From CAVUCH01 sp963739995 (GTDB lineage: Bacteria; Acidobacteriota; Vicinamibacteria; Vicinamibacterales; JAENWD01): DNA of 64,000 nt. The notes under the pieces are model-generated. The model had not been told where the DNA came from and ran no database searches. It saw only the letters and a program-made list of their open reading frames with translations. The DNA is taken from positions 1 through 64,000 of the forward strand of contig CAVUCH010000013.1 of the NCBI GenBank assembly GCA_963739995.1. Direction: 5' to 3'. Made by a program: the position numbers and the translations under genes. Shown here piece after piece: positions 33,189 to 42,168 of this stretch. Numbering within the stretch: position 1 is the first letter of the stretch; the number at the start of each line of letters is the position of its first letter.

Positions 33189-35213
33189 ATGTCCGAAATC
33201 GAAGCGATCGGCCGAGACCCGCGCGCGTCCGTCCTGACCGCGTGCCCACTCGACTGCCCCGACTCGTGCAGTCTGTCGGTGACGGTCAGGGACGGGCGAG
33301 TCATCGACATCGAGGGCGGGCACGACAACGCTGTCACGCACGGCTACATCTGCGCCAAGGTGCGCCGGTTCGCCGACCGCATGTACGGCGATGCGCGTCT
33401 GCGCTACCCGATGGTCCGCACGGGCCCGAAGGAGCACCCCACGTTTGCGCGCGTCGAGTGGGACGAGGCCTTCGAGTTGATCGCGTCGCGGATCACGGCT
33501 GTCCGCACGGAATGGGGCTCCGAAGCGATCCTGCCGTTCTGCTACGGCGGCTCGAACGGCATGCTCACGCACGACGGGCTGGACGCGCTGTTCTTCCGGC
33601 GGCTCGGCGCCTCGCGCCTGGCACGCACCGTGTGCGCGGCCCCGACAGGGGCGGCCAATCTGGCGCTCTACGGCAAGATGCCATCCGTCACCTACCAGGA
33701 CTACCCGCACGCGCGGCTCATCGTGCTCTGGGGCATGAATCCGTCGGTGTCCGGCATTCACGCGATCCCGTACCTTCGCGAGGCCCGGGAGAACGGCGCC
33801 CGCATCGTCGTCGTCGATCCGCGGACCACGCCCGTCGCGAAGACGGCTGACCTGCACCTTGCGGTGAGACCGGGCACGGATGTCGCGGTGGCGCTCGCGA
33901 TCCATCGTTTTCTGTTCGAGGAGGGTTTCGCCGACACAGCGTTCCTCGCCGCCCATGCGCATGGGGCGGATGCACTCCGCGAACGGGCCGCCGAGTGGAC
34001 ATTCGAGCGCGCGGCCGATGTTGCCGGCGTCGATGCCGCGGCAATCGCCCAACTCGCACGCTGGTATGCCACGACGTCTCCCGCGCTGATCCGCTGCGGG
34101 TGGGGACTCGAGCGCAACCGGAACGGTGGCAATGCCGCGCTCGCGGTGCTCGCATTACCTACGGTTGGTGGAAAGTTCGGAGTCCGAGGCGGCGGCTACG
34201 CGATGAGCAACTCCGCCTCCTGGGGGATCACGCGCACCTGGGTGACTGAGCCCGAACCCGACACACGCCTCGTCAACATGAATCACCTCGGGCGCGTTCT
34301 CACCGAGCCGGTGGAGCCGCCGGTCAAGATGCTCTTCGTCTACAACTGCAATCCCGCCGTCACCATGCCCGACCAGCAGCGCGTGTTGAAAGGGCTGCAG
34401 CGGGAGGATCTGTTCACGGTGGTGTTCGAGCAGGTGTTCACGGACACGTGCCTCTATGCCGATGTCGTGCTTCCGGCGACGACCTTCCTGGAAGGCTATG
34501 ACGTGGCGCGCGCCTATGGCCCGCTCTCGCTGCAGCTTGGCCGGCCTGTCGTCGATCCGGTCGGCGAGGCACGGTCGAACGCCGACGTGTTCGGCGAGTT
34601 GTCCAATCGCATGGGCCTGCTGCGCGACGGCGAGCCCGGCGGAGAGCTCGACCTGCTCGTGCGCGTGCTCGCAGACCTTCCACCGGCTATCGGCTCGCGT
34701 TTCCAGGACGGCCGGCCAGCGGACGGGCCGTGGAACGGCGTTCCCGTGCAGTTCGTGGACGTGTTCCCGCAGACATCCGACGGGAAGGTGCAGCTGTTCC
34801 CGGGTGCGCTCGAACGCGAGGCGCCGCTGGGCCTGTACCGGTACCAGCCCGATCCCGCCACGCTGACATATCCGCTGGCCCTCATTTCGCCGGCGAGCGA
34901 CCGGACGGTCAGCTCGACGCTCGGCGAGCTGCCGCGTCCCGCGGTAAAGCTCGTCATGCACCCGGCCGATGCGGCCTCGCGGGGGCTGGAAGAGGGTGAC
35001 GAAGTGCGCATCTTCAACGAGCTGGGTGAGGTCCGCTGCCGCCTGCAGCTCGGTACGTGGGTGCGCCCCGGGGTGGTGTCGCTGCCCAAGGGCCTCTGGC
35101 GGAAGAGCACGGCAAACAGCAACACCGCAACGACCCTTGCGCCCGACACGCTGACCGACATCGCGGGCGGGGCATGCTTCAACGATGCGCGGGTGCAGGT
35201 CGCGAAGGTGTAG
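33189..35213 (+). CDS. Molybdopterin-dependent oxidoreductase (DMSO-reductase superfamily, MopB_3-like)
   Basis: A 674-aa catalytic-subunit-like protein. The N-terminal 4Fe-4S ligands are Cys19-x3-Cys23-x3-Cys27-x27-Cys55. The molybdopterin domains follow: RYPMVRTG, LPFCYGGSNGMLTHDG, LIVLWGMNPSVSG, IVVVDPRTTP, LIRCGWGLERNRNGGN, VYNCNPAVTMPDQQ, FTDTCLYADVVLPATTFLEGYD, and a C-terminal aspartate-decarboxylase-like barrel (LEEGDEVRIFNELGEVRCRL). No Tat signal is visible, so it is probably cytoplasmic. The substrate cannot be predicted. No electron-transfer partner is adjacent, but NDH-2 is divergently transcribed. No in-frame UGA occurs, so it is not a selenoprotein. Confidence 0.88.
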   Translation: MSEIEAIGRDPRASVLTACPLDCPDSCSLSVTVRDGRVIDIEGGHDNAVTHGYICAKVRRFADRMYGDARLRYPMVRTGPKEHPTFARVEWDEAFELIASRITAVRTEWGSEAILPFCYGGSNGMLTHDGLDALFFRRLGASRLARTVCAAPTGAANLALYGKMPSVTYQDYPHARLIVLWGMNPSVSGIHAIPYLREARENGARIVVVDPRTTPVAKTADLHLAVRPGTDVAVALAIHRFLFEEGFADTAFLAAHAHGADALRERAAEWTFERAADVAGVDAAAIAQLARWYATTSPALIRCGWGLERNRNGGNAALAVLALPTVGGKFGVRGGGYAMSNSASWGITRTWVTEPEPDTRLVNMNHLGRVLTEPVEPPVKMLFVYNCNPAVTMPDQQRVLKGLQREDLFTVVFEQVFTDTCLYADVVLPATTFLEGYDVARAYGPLSLQLGRPVVDPVGEARSNADVFGELSNRMGLLRDGEPGGELDLLVRVLADLPPAIGSRFQDGRPADGPWNGVPVQFVDVFPQTSDGKVQLFPGALEREAPLGLYRYQPDPATLTYPLALISPASDRTVSSTLGELPRPAVKLVMHPADAASRGLEEGDEVRIFNELGEVRCRLQLGTWVRPGVVSLPKGLWRKSTANSNTATTLAPDTLTDIAGGACFNDARVQVAKV

Positions 35214-35217
35214 AAGT

Positions 35218-35234
35218 CCGGGACTGAGTCCCGG
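35218..35234. terminator. Hairpin between convergent genes
   Basis: CCGGGAC, loop TGA, GTCCCGG: a perfect 7-bp stem that starts five bases after the molybdopterin oxidoreductase stop codon, in the gap before the convergent tamB. Confidence 0.55.
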
Positions 35235-35292
35235 CCCCGCATCTCCGCTTGTCGTCCGCCGCTGCCCCCGGCCGCCCGCGGGCAGTCACCCG

Positions 35293-38200
35293 TCAGTACC
35301 AGTAGTAGAAGATGAGATCGATCCCGCCCTGCTCGACCCGCTGCGTGAGGTTGCGTTGGGTTCCGCCCTCGGCGACGGAGGTCTGGAGGCGCAGGTACTC
35401 CGCCAGCTGGTACTCCAGGATGAACTCGCTCACGGACTGCGACCCGAACGCCTGGCGGAACTTGAAGAAGAGGCGGTCGCCCACTTGTTCGCCCAGCGTG
35501 ACCGACGGGCCGTATCCGTCTTCAGGCGCGGTCTGAATCTCGAACACATCGAGCTCCAGCGCACCGCCGATGGACCTGGCCAGTGACGAGGCGACGAACC
35601 CGCTGGCGAGCGCGCCGGCCTGCTGGGCCAGCGAGGCCTGCTGACCTTCACCGAGCGAGTTCGCGGGCTGGTTGAAGATGATGAGCGACAGAATGTCGGC
35701 CTCATCGAGCGGCGGCCGGCTCGTGAGCGTCAGCTCGGGCTTCCGCGCCGTACCCCGCACGTGCACCTGTGCCTCGACACCCGAGATGACCCGCTGCGCC
35801 ACGATGTCGAGCAACGGGTTGATCTCCGGCGTCCCCGAGAACTGGATGCGGCCCTCGCGCTGGATGTCGAATCGCCGCCCTTGGAAGTCATACGTTCCCC
35901 GGACGGTGTTCACGAGCCCAACCAGGCGCACCGTATCTCCGGGCTTCTTGGTCACCCGCACGTCCCCGCCGATAGTGACGTTGACGTCGCCGAGACCGAC
36001 GGGCGACGCCCCCGACGGGTTGAGGTCCGTGCCCTTGATCACCACGTTGTTCGGCATCGAGAGCCGCACATCGAGGGTCAGCGCGTCGAAGACGCTGGGG
36101 GCAGGCGCCTGCTCCTCCTTGTCCGCGACCGCAGGTACCTGCGCGGCCGGGGCGGTACCGCGCCCAGCTGCGGACGGCGCCGTCGCCGCAGCGTCCGCGG
36201 GAGCCTCGGTGGGGGGCGGCGTCGTGGCCCGACGATCGGGAGCACCGGCCGGCGGCACCGCTCCGGGTGCCTCGGCCTCGAGCTTCGTGGGCTCCACGGC
36301 GTACGCATTGCTCGTGGTCAACGCGAGCACGCGGCCCACATCGATCGTGCCGGTGTGCACGCCGAGCGTACCTTCGACGCGGGGCTGCCGGAGCTCGCCC
36401 GTGATTCGCACGTCCGTATTGAGCTTGATGTCCGCGAGCTGGTTGTCGACGATCTCGAACTGATCCGACTTGATCGCGATCTGCACGCCTCCGATCTGGC
36501 CCTGGTGCGTCGCGAGTTCACCCGACACGCTGAGCGTGTGCTGGTGTTCGTCCACCAGGTTGAACTCCTGGATCTGGACGCGATCGGGCGTCAGTGTGAT
36601 CCGCGTGTCGAATCCGGTGTATCCGCTCTTTGTCAGCTCGGCGATCGTGAAGGCACCATTGCGGACGTCGACCGACCCGTTCAGATGCGGGTCTCTGGGG
36701 GATCCGGTCACCCGCACGTCCGCCTGGAACGTGCCGCTCACCTTCGAGACCTGGGGCACGAAGGCGGCGATCAACCCGAGGCCGAGCGTGCTGCTCTTTA
36801 CGGCGATGTCGAGCTCCTCGCCGGGGCGTGCCGCCAGGTGATCGTCAGCCGGTGGAGCGGCGGGCGCCGCCGGGTCAGGCGCTTTGAAAAACGCCGCCGG
36901 CACGAACCCCTTCGCCGCGATCCACGCCTCTGGCGTCTGGGAGAGTCTGGTGTCCAGCCGTACCCCGTCGACGGCGTACACGATCGCGCCCTCGAACGAC
37001 TGGTACTGGAACTCGCGGAACGAGCCGTTCGTGATGGAGAACGTCGCATCGGCGCGCGGCGCCTCCCGTGTACCCGTCACGGTGGCGTTCGCGCTCAGCG
37101 TGCCGCCAACCTGCTGCTGCCCCAGCATGAGCGCATTCACGCTCGCGACGTCGACCGCCTCGGCCCGGATCTTCAATGCGTCCCCGGGACCACCGAACGC
37201 TCCTTCGACCGCGAGACGCTGTGCCCCGCTGACCAGGCGCAGATCCTCGACCGCAATGCGATCGCCGCCGTACTGAATGGCCGCCTCGCTGCCCGGTTCC
37301 GTCCGCCATTCGACCCCTGCGGCGGTCACGGCCAGGGTTCGCAGGTGGATCTCCTGGTGATCGGGGTGCATCACGACGTCGCCGTTGGCGGCCAGCGTCC
37401 GCTTCTGCTCGATGATCGTCGCGTCAAACCCCAGCGTCTGGTCCTTCCACGTGGTGCGTGCGGTCGCTTCCGGGATATTGCGGCCGGACACCTGCAGCAG
37501 CATCGCCGTCGTGTCTGCGGCGATCTCCGCGCGGGCCGGCTGCAGTTCGGGAATACGGACATCGTACGTCGTCTTCGCCGCAATCACGCTGGTGGTGCCG
37601 TACCGCAGGTTGTTGACCGAACCTGTACCCTTGGTCTGGAGCGACTGCTGGTTGCCCGTCAGGCGTCCTTCGGCCGTCAGGTTCCCGGACACCTCGGTCT
37701 TGAACATGCGGCCGACGGTCTCGAGGTTCATCACGCTGGCGCGGTACTCGAGGTCGGTGGCACCGTCCGGGCGCAGGTCGACGTGCCCTTTCGCGTTCAC
37801 GTCGAGGTCGGGCCCCGTGATGGTGAGCGACCGGATATCGCCCTGCCCGTCGGCAAACTGCCCATCCACCGCTGCGCGGGCGAGGGCAATCTCGCCGACG
37901 CGGCTCTCGGCGAGCGACACCGTCCCGGCGGCGCGAACCGCCATGGGATCGATCGCGCCGGCGAGGCTGGGAACCGTGGCCTCGATGTTCAACGAGCCGG
38001 ACAGGTCGCCCGCGAGCTCCGGACGTCCGGCGATGGCCGCCGGATCGAAACCGCTGAACTCGCCGTCTGCCTTCACCGTCAGCCCCTGGTTGGCCACGCG
38101 GGTGTCGAAGATCAGCCGCGGCACCTGGCCTCCGAAGAGCGAGGAATCGACCAGCGTGCCCCGCGCATCCAGCGTCATCCGCTCCAGTGCGGTGCCAGTG

Positions 38201-39801
38201 CCGTTCACCACGAATGACCCATTCACCACCGATTGGTAGCGATCCCCGGACAGCGCCGCGATCCGGAACGCGCCACCGATCCGCTGGATGTCGAGATCCC
38301 GCACCGTCGCATCGGCGCGATACGCGATCTCCTTGCCCTGAAGGGTGACGCCCGCCGTGCCGCCGCCCGCGATGCTTGCGCCGGCCAGTTCCGACGGGCG
38401 GAACGTCGCGTCTGCGGTGAGATCGTTCACGCTGCCGGCCAGGCGATAGGCCACGTTCAGGTCGCTAGGCACCGCGGGGACCTTCAACGCCCGCGGCAGG
38501 TTGCGGAGATCCAGGTGGGTGGCCTCACCCCTCAGATCGAGTCGGAGTGGCGTGCCGGGCACGATGGTGCCGGCGAAAGTGGCGCGGCCGCCGTAGGCAG
38601 CAGCCTTGCCATCGACGTGGAGGACTCCCCGGTCGAAGCGGCCCTTCGCAGTCACGTCGCGTGCCTCGTAGCCGAAGGCCACGACACGCGGGGCAACGAC
38701 CTGCCAGCGCCCATCGATGGCGGCGAGCGGGTTGGGCGCCGAGCGGCCCGTGAGGCGCAGATCGACCAGTGCGCGACCGGTGATGTCACTGTGCTGCGCG
38801 GTCGCCTTCAGCAGCGGGGCGAGATCGAGGTGCCGCAGGTCGATTGTCCCCTCGATCCGCCGCTCGGGCACCGTGAGGTCCGTTACCACGTCGCCACTCA
38901 GTTGCCCCGCCGAGGACCGGGTGTTGAACACGAGGCGCAGACCGCTGAGCGGGCCTTTCGCGCTGATCTCGAACGCCGGTTGCAGCGGGTATCGAAGCAA
39001 CGCGGGCACCAGCCGGCCAGTCTCCCGCAGCGCGAGCTTCTCAGAGCTGACCCGCAGGTCGAGCACGGGTGTGTGTTGGTAGGAGCGCACGCTGCCGTCG
39101 ATCGACAAGGCGCTCTCGGCTGTGCGAATCGCAAGCTTCTCCAGGAAGATCGAGTCTTCCCGCGTGGAGATCGTCCCGGACAGGTCGGCGAGGCGGAAGT
39201 CGCGATCGGGCGACTGGAATGAGAGGTGTCCGATCCGCACCGTGTAGTTGACCGGCTTGTATTCGAACCCGATGGTCGCATTGAGACGTTCGATCCGCGA
39301 CGGGAGCTCCACGCTCGAGGGCCCGGGCGCCCCTTCGAGGAACACCGATCCATCGGTGATGCCGATTTCGCCGATGGCAATCGGCCGTCCCGGACCCTCC
39401 CGATCGGCTTCCTTGCGCTCCCTCTTGAGCAGCCGACCGAGGTTCCAGCCCTGGGCGTCCTTTGCAAGGTGCACAACCGGCCGGTTCAGGCGAATGGAGT
39501 CGAGCATCACTCCGCCGCCCAGGAAATCGAACACGCTGTAATTGAGGCCGATGTCCTTTACTGACACCACGGACTGCCCGTCCAGCGTGACATCAAGGTC
39601 CTCGAGCTCGACGCCGAAGAACAGGTTGCCGCCCAGGCGACCGATGGTCACGCGGCCGTTCAGGTAATCGTCGGCCTGCCGCACGATGAAACCGCGCAGC
39701 CAGTCCTTGAACCACGCGGTCTGCGACACGATGAGCGCGAGCGACGCCGCCCCGATGACCAGCGTGCACAGGAGGGCGACGACTTGCAGGACGCGCCTCA
39801 C
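35293..39801 (-). CDS. tamB: Translocation and assembly module protein TamB-like (AsmA/TamB bridge protein)
   Basis: A 1502-aa envelope protein. An N-terminal membrane anchor (VVALLCTLVIGAASLALIVS) is followed by more than a thousand residues of repetitive beta-strands (the beta-taco or groove of AsmA-like lipid-transport proteins), a low-complexity Pro/Ala-rich stretch about residues 1170-1240, and the C-terminal TamB domain (DIQREGRIQFSGTPEINPLLDIVAQR, RSIGGALELDVFEIQ, TLGEQVGDRLFFKFRQAFG). TamB-like proteins span the periplasm to move phospholipids to the outer membrane and help outer-membrane protein assembly. GTG start. It follows the TamA/BamA-like gene by 42 bp, the standard tamA-tamB arrangement. 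Confidence 0.93.
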   Translation of the reverse strand: MRRVLQVVALLCTLVIGAASLALIVSQTAWFKDWLRGFIVRQADDYLNGRVTIGRLGGNLFFGVELEDLDVTLDGQSVVSVKDIGLNYSVFDFLGGGVMLDSIRLNRPVVHLAKDAQGWNLGRLLKRERKEADREGPGRPIAIGEIGITDGSVFLEGAPGPSSVELPSRIERLNATIGFEYKPVNYTVRIGHLSFQSPDRDFRLADLSGTISTREDSIFLEKLAIRTAESALSIDGSVRSYQHTPVLDLRVSSEKLALRETGRLVPALLRYPLQPAFEISAKGPLSGLRLVFNTRSSAGQLSGDVVTDLTVPERRIEGTIDLRHLDLAPLLKATAQHSDITGRALVDLRLTGRSAPNPLAAIDGRWQVVAPRVVAFGYEARDVTAKGRFDRGVLHVDGKAAAYGGRATFAGTIVPGTPLRLDLRGEATHLDLRNLPRALKVPAVPSDLNVAYRLAGSVNDLTADATFRPSELAGASIAGGGTAGVTLQGKEIAYRADATVRDLDIQRIGGAFRIAALSGDRYQSVVNGSFVVNGTGTALERMTLDARGTLVDSSLFGGQVPRLIFDTRVANQGLTVKADGEFSGFDPAAIAGRPELAGDLSGSLNIEATVPSLAGAIDPMAVRAAGTVSLAESRVGEIALARAAVDGQFADGQGDIRSLTITGPDLDVNAKGHVDLRPDGATDLEYRASVMNLETVGRMFKTEVSGNLTAEGRLTGNQQSLQTKGTGSVNNLRYGTTSVIAAKTTYDVRIPELQPARAEIAADTTAMLLQVSGRNIPEATARTTWKDQTLGFDATIIEQKRTLAANGDVVMHPDHQEIHLRTLAVTAAGVEWRTEPGSEAAIQYGGDRIAVEDLRLVSGAQRLAVEGAFGGPGDALKIRAEAVDVASVNALMLGQQQVGGTLSANATVTGTREAPRADATFSITNGSFREFQYQSFEGAIVYAVDGVRLDTRLSQTPEAWIAAKGFVPAAFFKAPDPAAPAAPPADDHLAARPGEELDIAVKSSTLGLGLIAAFVPQVSKVSGTFQADVRVTGSPRDPHLNGSVDVRNGAFTIAELTKSGYTGFDTRITLTPDRVQIQEFNLVDEHQHTLSVSGELATHQGQIGGVQIAIKSDQFEIVDNQLADIKLNTDVRITGELRQPRVEGTLGVHTGTIDVGRVLALTTSNAYAVEPTKLEAEAPGAVPPAGAPDRRATTPPPTEAPADAAATAPSAAGRGTAPAAQVPAVADKEEQAPAPSVFDALTLDVRLSMPNNVVIKGTDLNPSGASPVGLGDVNVTIGGDVRVTKKPGDTVRLVGLVNTVRGTYDFQGRRFDIQREGRIQFSGTPEINPLLDIVAQRVISGVEAQVHVRGTARKPELTLTSRPPLDEADILSLIIFNQPANSLGEGQQASLAQQAGALASGFVASSLARSIGGALELDVFEIQTAPEDGYGPSVTLGEQVGDRLFFKFRQAFGSQSVSEFILEYQLAEYLRLQTSVAEGGTQRNLTQRVEQGGIDLIFYYWY

Positions 39802-39843
39802 GCCACACCCGCGTCGTGAATGGCCGCTGCTGTTCTATCCACG

Positions 39844-41760
39844 TCAGAAGGCCTGTCCGATGCTGAAGTGCACACGCCAGTGCCGCTTCTCCGGCTCGCC
39901 ATCGACGAGCAGTCCCTCGATGGGCGTGAGCTGATACCCGAGGTCGGCCCGCACCGGACCGATTGGCGTCCGATACCGCAGCCCGGGTCCCACTGCCGCG
40001 CGCAGGTCGCCGAAGTCGAACTCCCATGAGCGTTCCCAGGCGTTGCCGGCGTCGATGAAGGCCACCACACTGAAATTGCGGGAAATGGAGAGACGCAGCT
40101 CGGAATTCGCTTCCAGCATGGTCAGGCCGCCGATCGGCAAGCCTCCGCTGAGCGGGCTCACCTGCAAGCGCCCCCAGCCGCGCAGACTGGTGGAGCCCCC
40201 CAGGAAATAGCGCCGCGAGAACGGCACGCGGCTGGGGTCGGCCGCCAGCCCGCGGCCAATGCCATCGATGCCGCCGGCCTGCAAACGGTGAGCGAGCACG
40301 ATGCGGCGGCCGAACGAGGTGTATTGCCGCAGGTCGAGCGCCGCCAGATAGAAGTCATAGCTGCCGGGAAGCCAGCCGCCAGCCTGCTCCAGATGCAGCG
40401 CCGCGTAGTACCCCCGGCGTGCGTCCAGCAGGTTGCGCGTCGTGTTGCGCGTGATGTCGAGCTCGAAGCCGATCAGCGTGCCTGCCTGCTTCCCGTCGGT
40501 GGGATCAAGGCCGAGCGCGATGAGATCATCGCGGAATTCCGGGTTGTCGAGCGCTTCCTGGCTGGCGGTGCTCGTCTGGTACTCGTCCACGAACGTCACT
40601 GACCAGGTGTTCCGCGCACGGGCGTCGGCCTGGTGCCGCAACGTCACGCGTCCGCCGATCGTGTCGGCCGAGTAGAGCACCTCGCGGGTTCTCCACGCCT
40701 GCGCACCGAACCCCAGCGAGAGGTGCGGTTTCAGAAAATACGGCTCCGTGAGATCAGCCTTCACCCCGCGATCGAGCGACGACCAGCGGGCGGCGACGCC
40801 GGCCGTGCGCGCGCCGCCGAAGAAGTTCGAGTGCCGCCACCTGGTGTCCACACGAGCCTTCTCCTCGCTGCCGTACCCGACGCCGACGTTCAGGCGGCGG
40901 TGCTTTCCCTCGGCGACGGTAACGCGCGTCGGAACCTGCGGCGGCTGCCCTTCTCCGCGCAGCGGCTCGACGTTCGCAAACTCGAACAGCTCGAGGTTGT
41001 ACAAACGCCGCTGGCTCTCCTGCAGATGGGAGATGCGGTAGGGATCACCAGGCCTGAACGTCAGCTGCCGGCGGATGACCTGCTCGCCGACACTGGCATT
41101 GCCCGCAATCTCGACGGGCCCGAAGGTGGCGGGCGCGCCTGGCGTCGCCCGATACACCGCGACCACCCGCCTGGGGCCGCCGCGACCTGGCTGCTCCTCG
41201 GCAGCGACGGTCGCGTAGGGATACCCGCGATCACGGAACGCGTTCACGACCGCTTCGCGGGTTGCGGCAAACGCCGGCCGATCCAGGGGCACGCCCTTCT
41301 TCAGCGGCGCCGTCCGCCCCAGGCGCCGCACCACCCACGCCGGCAGCACGTCCACTCCTTCGAAGCGCACGTCTTCGACGATGATCGGCACGCCCTCGGA
41401 CACATGCACGGTGATGGAGACCGCATCCTTCTTGTCGTTCATTTGCACGTCGACCGACTGCACGCGCGCATCGGGAAAGCCGTGGTCGGCATAGAACGCC
41501 TGAATACGCTTCAGGTCGGCGTCGAATCGCGAGCGATCGAAATACTTCTTGGCCCCCCACGGCAGCCGGCTGCTCTCCTTGGTAGCGAGCACGCCTTTCA
41601 GCTGCCCCGCGTCGATCCCCTCCGTGCCTTCGAAGTCGATGTTCTTGACCGTGATGCTGCCTTCCTCGTCGCACGCCGCTCCGAGCAGGGCGAGCGTCAG
41701 GACAGCTGCCGCCGCAAGAGGTCGCACACAGCTGAACCGTGGGAGGGCAGAACGCGACAT
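39844..41760 (-). CDS. TamA/BamA-like Omp85 outer-membrane protein with lipoprotein-like signal
   Basis: A 638-aa Omp85 protein. After a signal peptide ending LTLALLGAAC, a plausible lipobox, come about three POTRA domains (ITVKNIDFEGTEG, IIVEDVRFEGVDVL, ATFGPVEIAGNASVGEQVIRRQL) and a 16-strand-type barrel with the conserved FFGGARTAGVAARW and the L6 loop motif GGSTSLRGWG, where the Arg is the hallmark of the superfamily. It ends in aromatic Phe (FSIGQAF). It is the outer-membrane partner of TamB encoded just downstream. A lipidated N-terminus on an Omp85 protein is unusual. Confidence 0.9.
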   Translation of the reverse strand: MSRSALPRFSCVRPLAAAAVLTLALLGAACDEEGSITVKNIDFEGTEGIDAGQLKGVLATKESSRLPWGAKKYFDRSRFDADLKRIQAFYADHGFPDARVQSVDVQMNDKKDAVSITVHVSEGVPIIVEDVRFEGVDVLPAWVVRRLGRTAPLKKGVPLDRPAFAATREAVVNAFRDRGYPYATVAAEEQPGRGGPRRVVAVYRATPGAPATFGPVEIAGNASVGEQVIRRQLTFRPGDPYRISHLQESQRRLYNLELFEFANVEPLRGEGQPPQVPTRVTVAEGKHRRLNVGVGYGSEEKARVDTRWRHSNFFGGARTAGVAARWSSLDRGVKADLTEPYFLKPHLSLGFGAQAWRTREVLYSADTIGGRVTLRHQADARARNTWSVTFVDEYQTSTASQEALDNPEFRDDLIALGLDPTDGKQAGTLIGFELDITRNTTRNLLDARRGYYAALHLEQAGGWLPGSYDFYLAALDLRQYTSFGRRIVLAHRLQAGGIDGIGRGLAADPSRVPFSRRYFLGGSTSLRGWGRLQVSPLSGGLPIGGLTMLEANSELRLSISRNFSVVAFIDAGNAWERSWEFDFGDLRAAVGPGLRYRTPIGPVRADLGYQLTPIEGLLVDGEPEKRHWRVHFSIGQAF

Positions 41761-41906
41761 ACCAAGGCACTTCAGACCACAACGCGTGCCAGCACGGGCC
41801 GCAGTCCGCGCTCCGATCGGCGGCTGTACGGCTGTAGCCTGCCCCGCGTGTCAGAAGGGTGTCTGCAGGGCCGTCACCCTGCCCGGCAGGTGCGCAAGGC
41901 GGTGTG

Positions 41907-42095
41907 CTACTCGGGACGAGCGGAAGGGCGGGTCGAGGTCACCAACAGCAAGATTCCCAGCCCGACGGCGATGAGGAGCCCAATCGCGATCCACAGGAGC
42001 GGGATGCGCCCCAGGATGTCCCCGTTCCACAGCGCGAGCAGCGCCCCGACGATCAGGAGGAAGTAGCCGGCTACGTAGACGCGCATGAAAGACAC
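41907..42095 (-). CDS. Small two-helix membrane protein
   Basis: A 62-aa protein (from GTG 42095, or 59 aa from ATG 42086) with two hydrophobic helices, VYVAGYFLLIVGALLALW and LLWIAIGLLIAVGLGILLL, joined by NGDILGRIP. No family is recognised and no Shine-Dalgarno is clear, but the membrane topology is coherent and the length fits the gap between tamA-like and OmpA-like genes. Confidence 0.55.
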   Translation of the reverse strand: MSFMRVYVAGYFLLIVGALLALWNGDILGRIPLLWIAIGLLIAVGLGILLLVTSTRPSARPE

Positions 42096-42138
42096 GGGAG
42101 AGATCGACGCGGGTCCGGCCGGCGGGTGCGGAGAGAAC

Positions 42139-42161
42139 GGGCCGGGCTCATCGCCCGGCCC
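42139..42161 (-). terminator. Hairpin after the OmpA-like gene
   Basis: GGGCCGGGC, loop TCATC, GCCCGGCCC: a perfect 9-bp stem starting eight bases beyond the stop codon of the minus-strand OmpA-like gene. Confidence 0.6.
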
Positions 42162-42168
42162 GCGTGCG

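Noticed and set aside
33189..35213. Molybdopterin oxidoreductase as a selenocysteine formate dehydrogenase
   Set aside because: There is no in-frame UGA; the frame is open throughout and nothing marks it as a formate dehydrogenase.
35761..38217. 818-codon plus-strand frame inside tamB
   Set aside because: It is antisense to TamB, Arg/His/Gly-rich and without recognisable motifs; typical of shadow frames at high GC.
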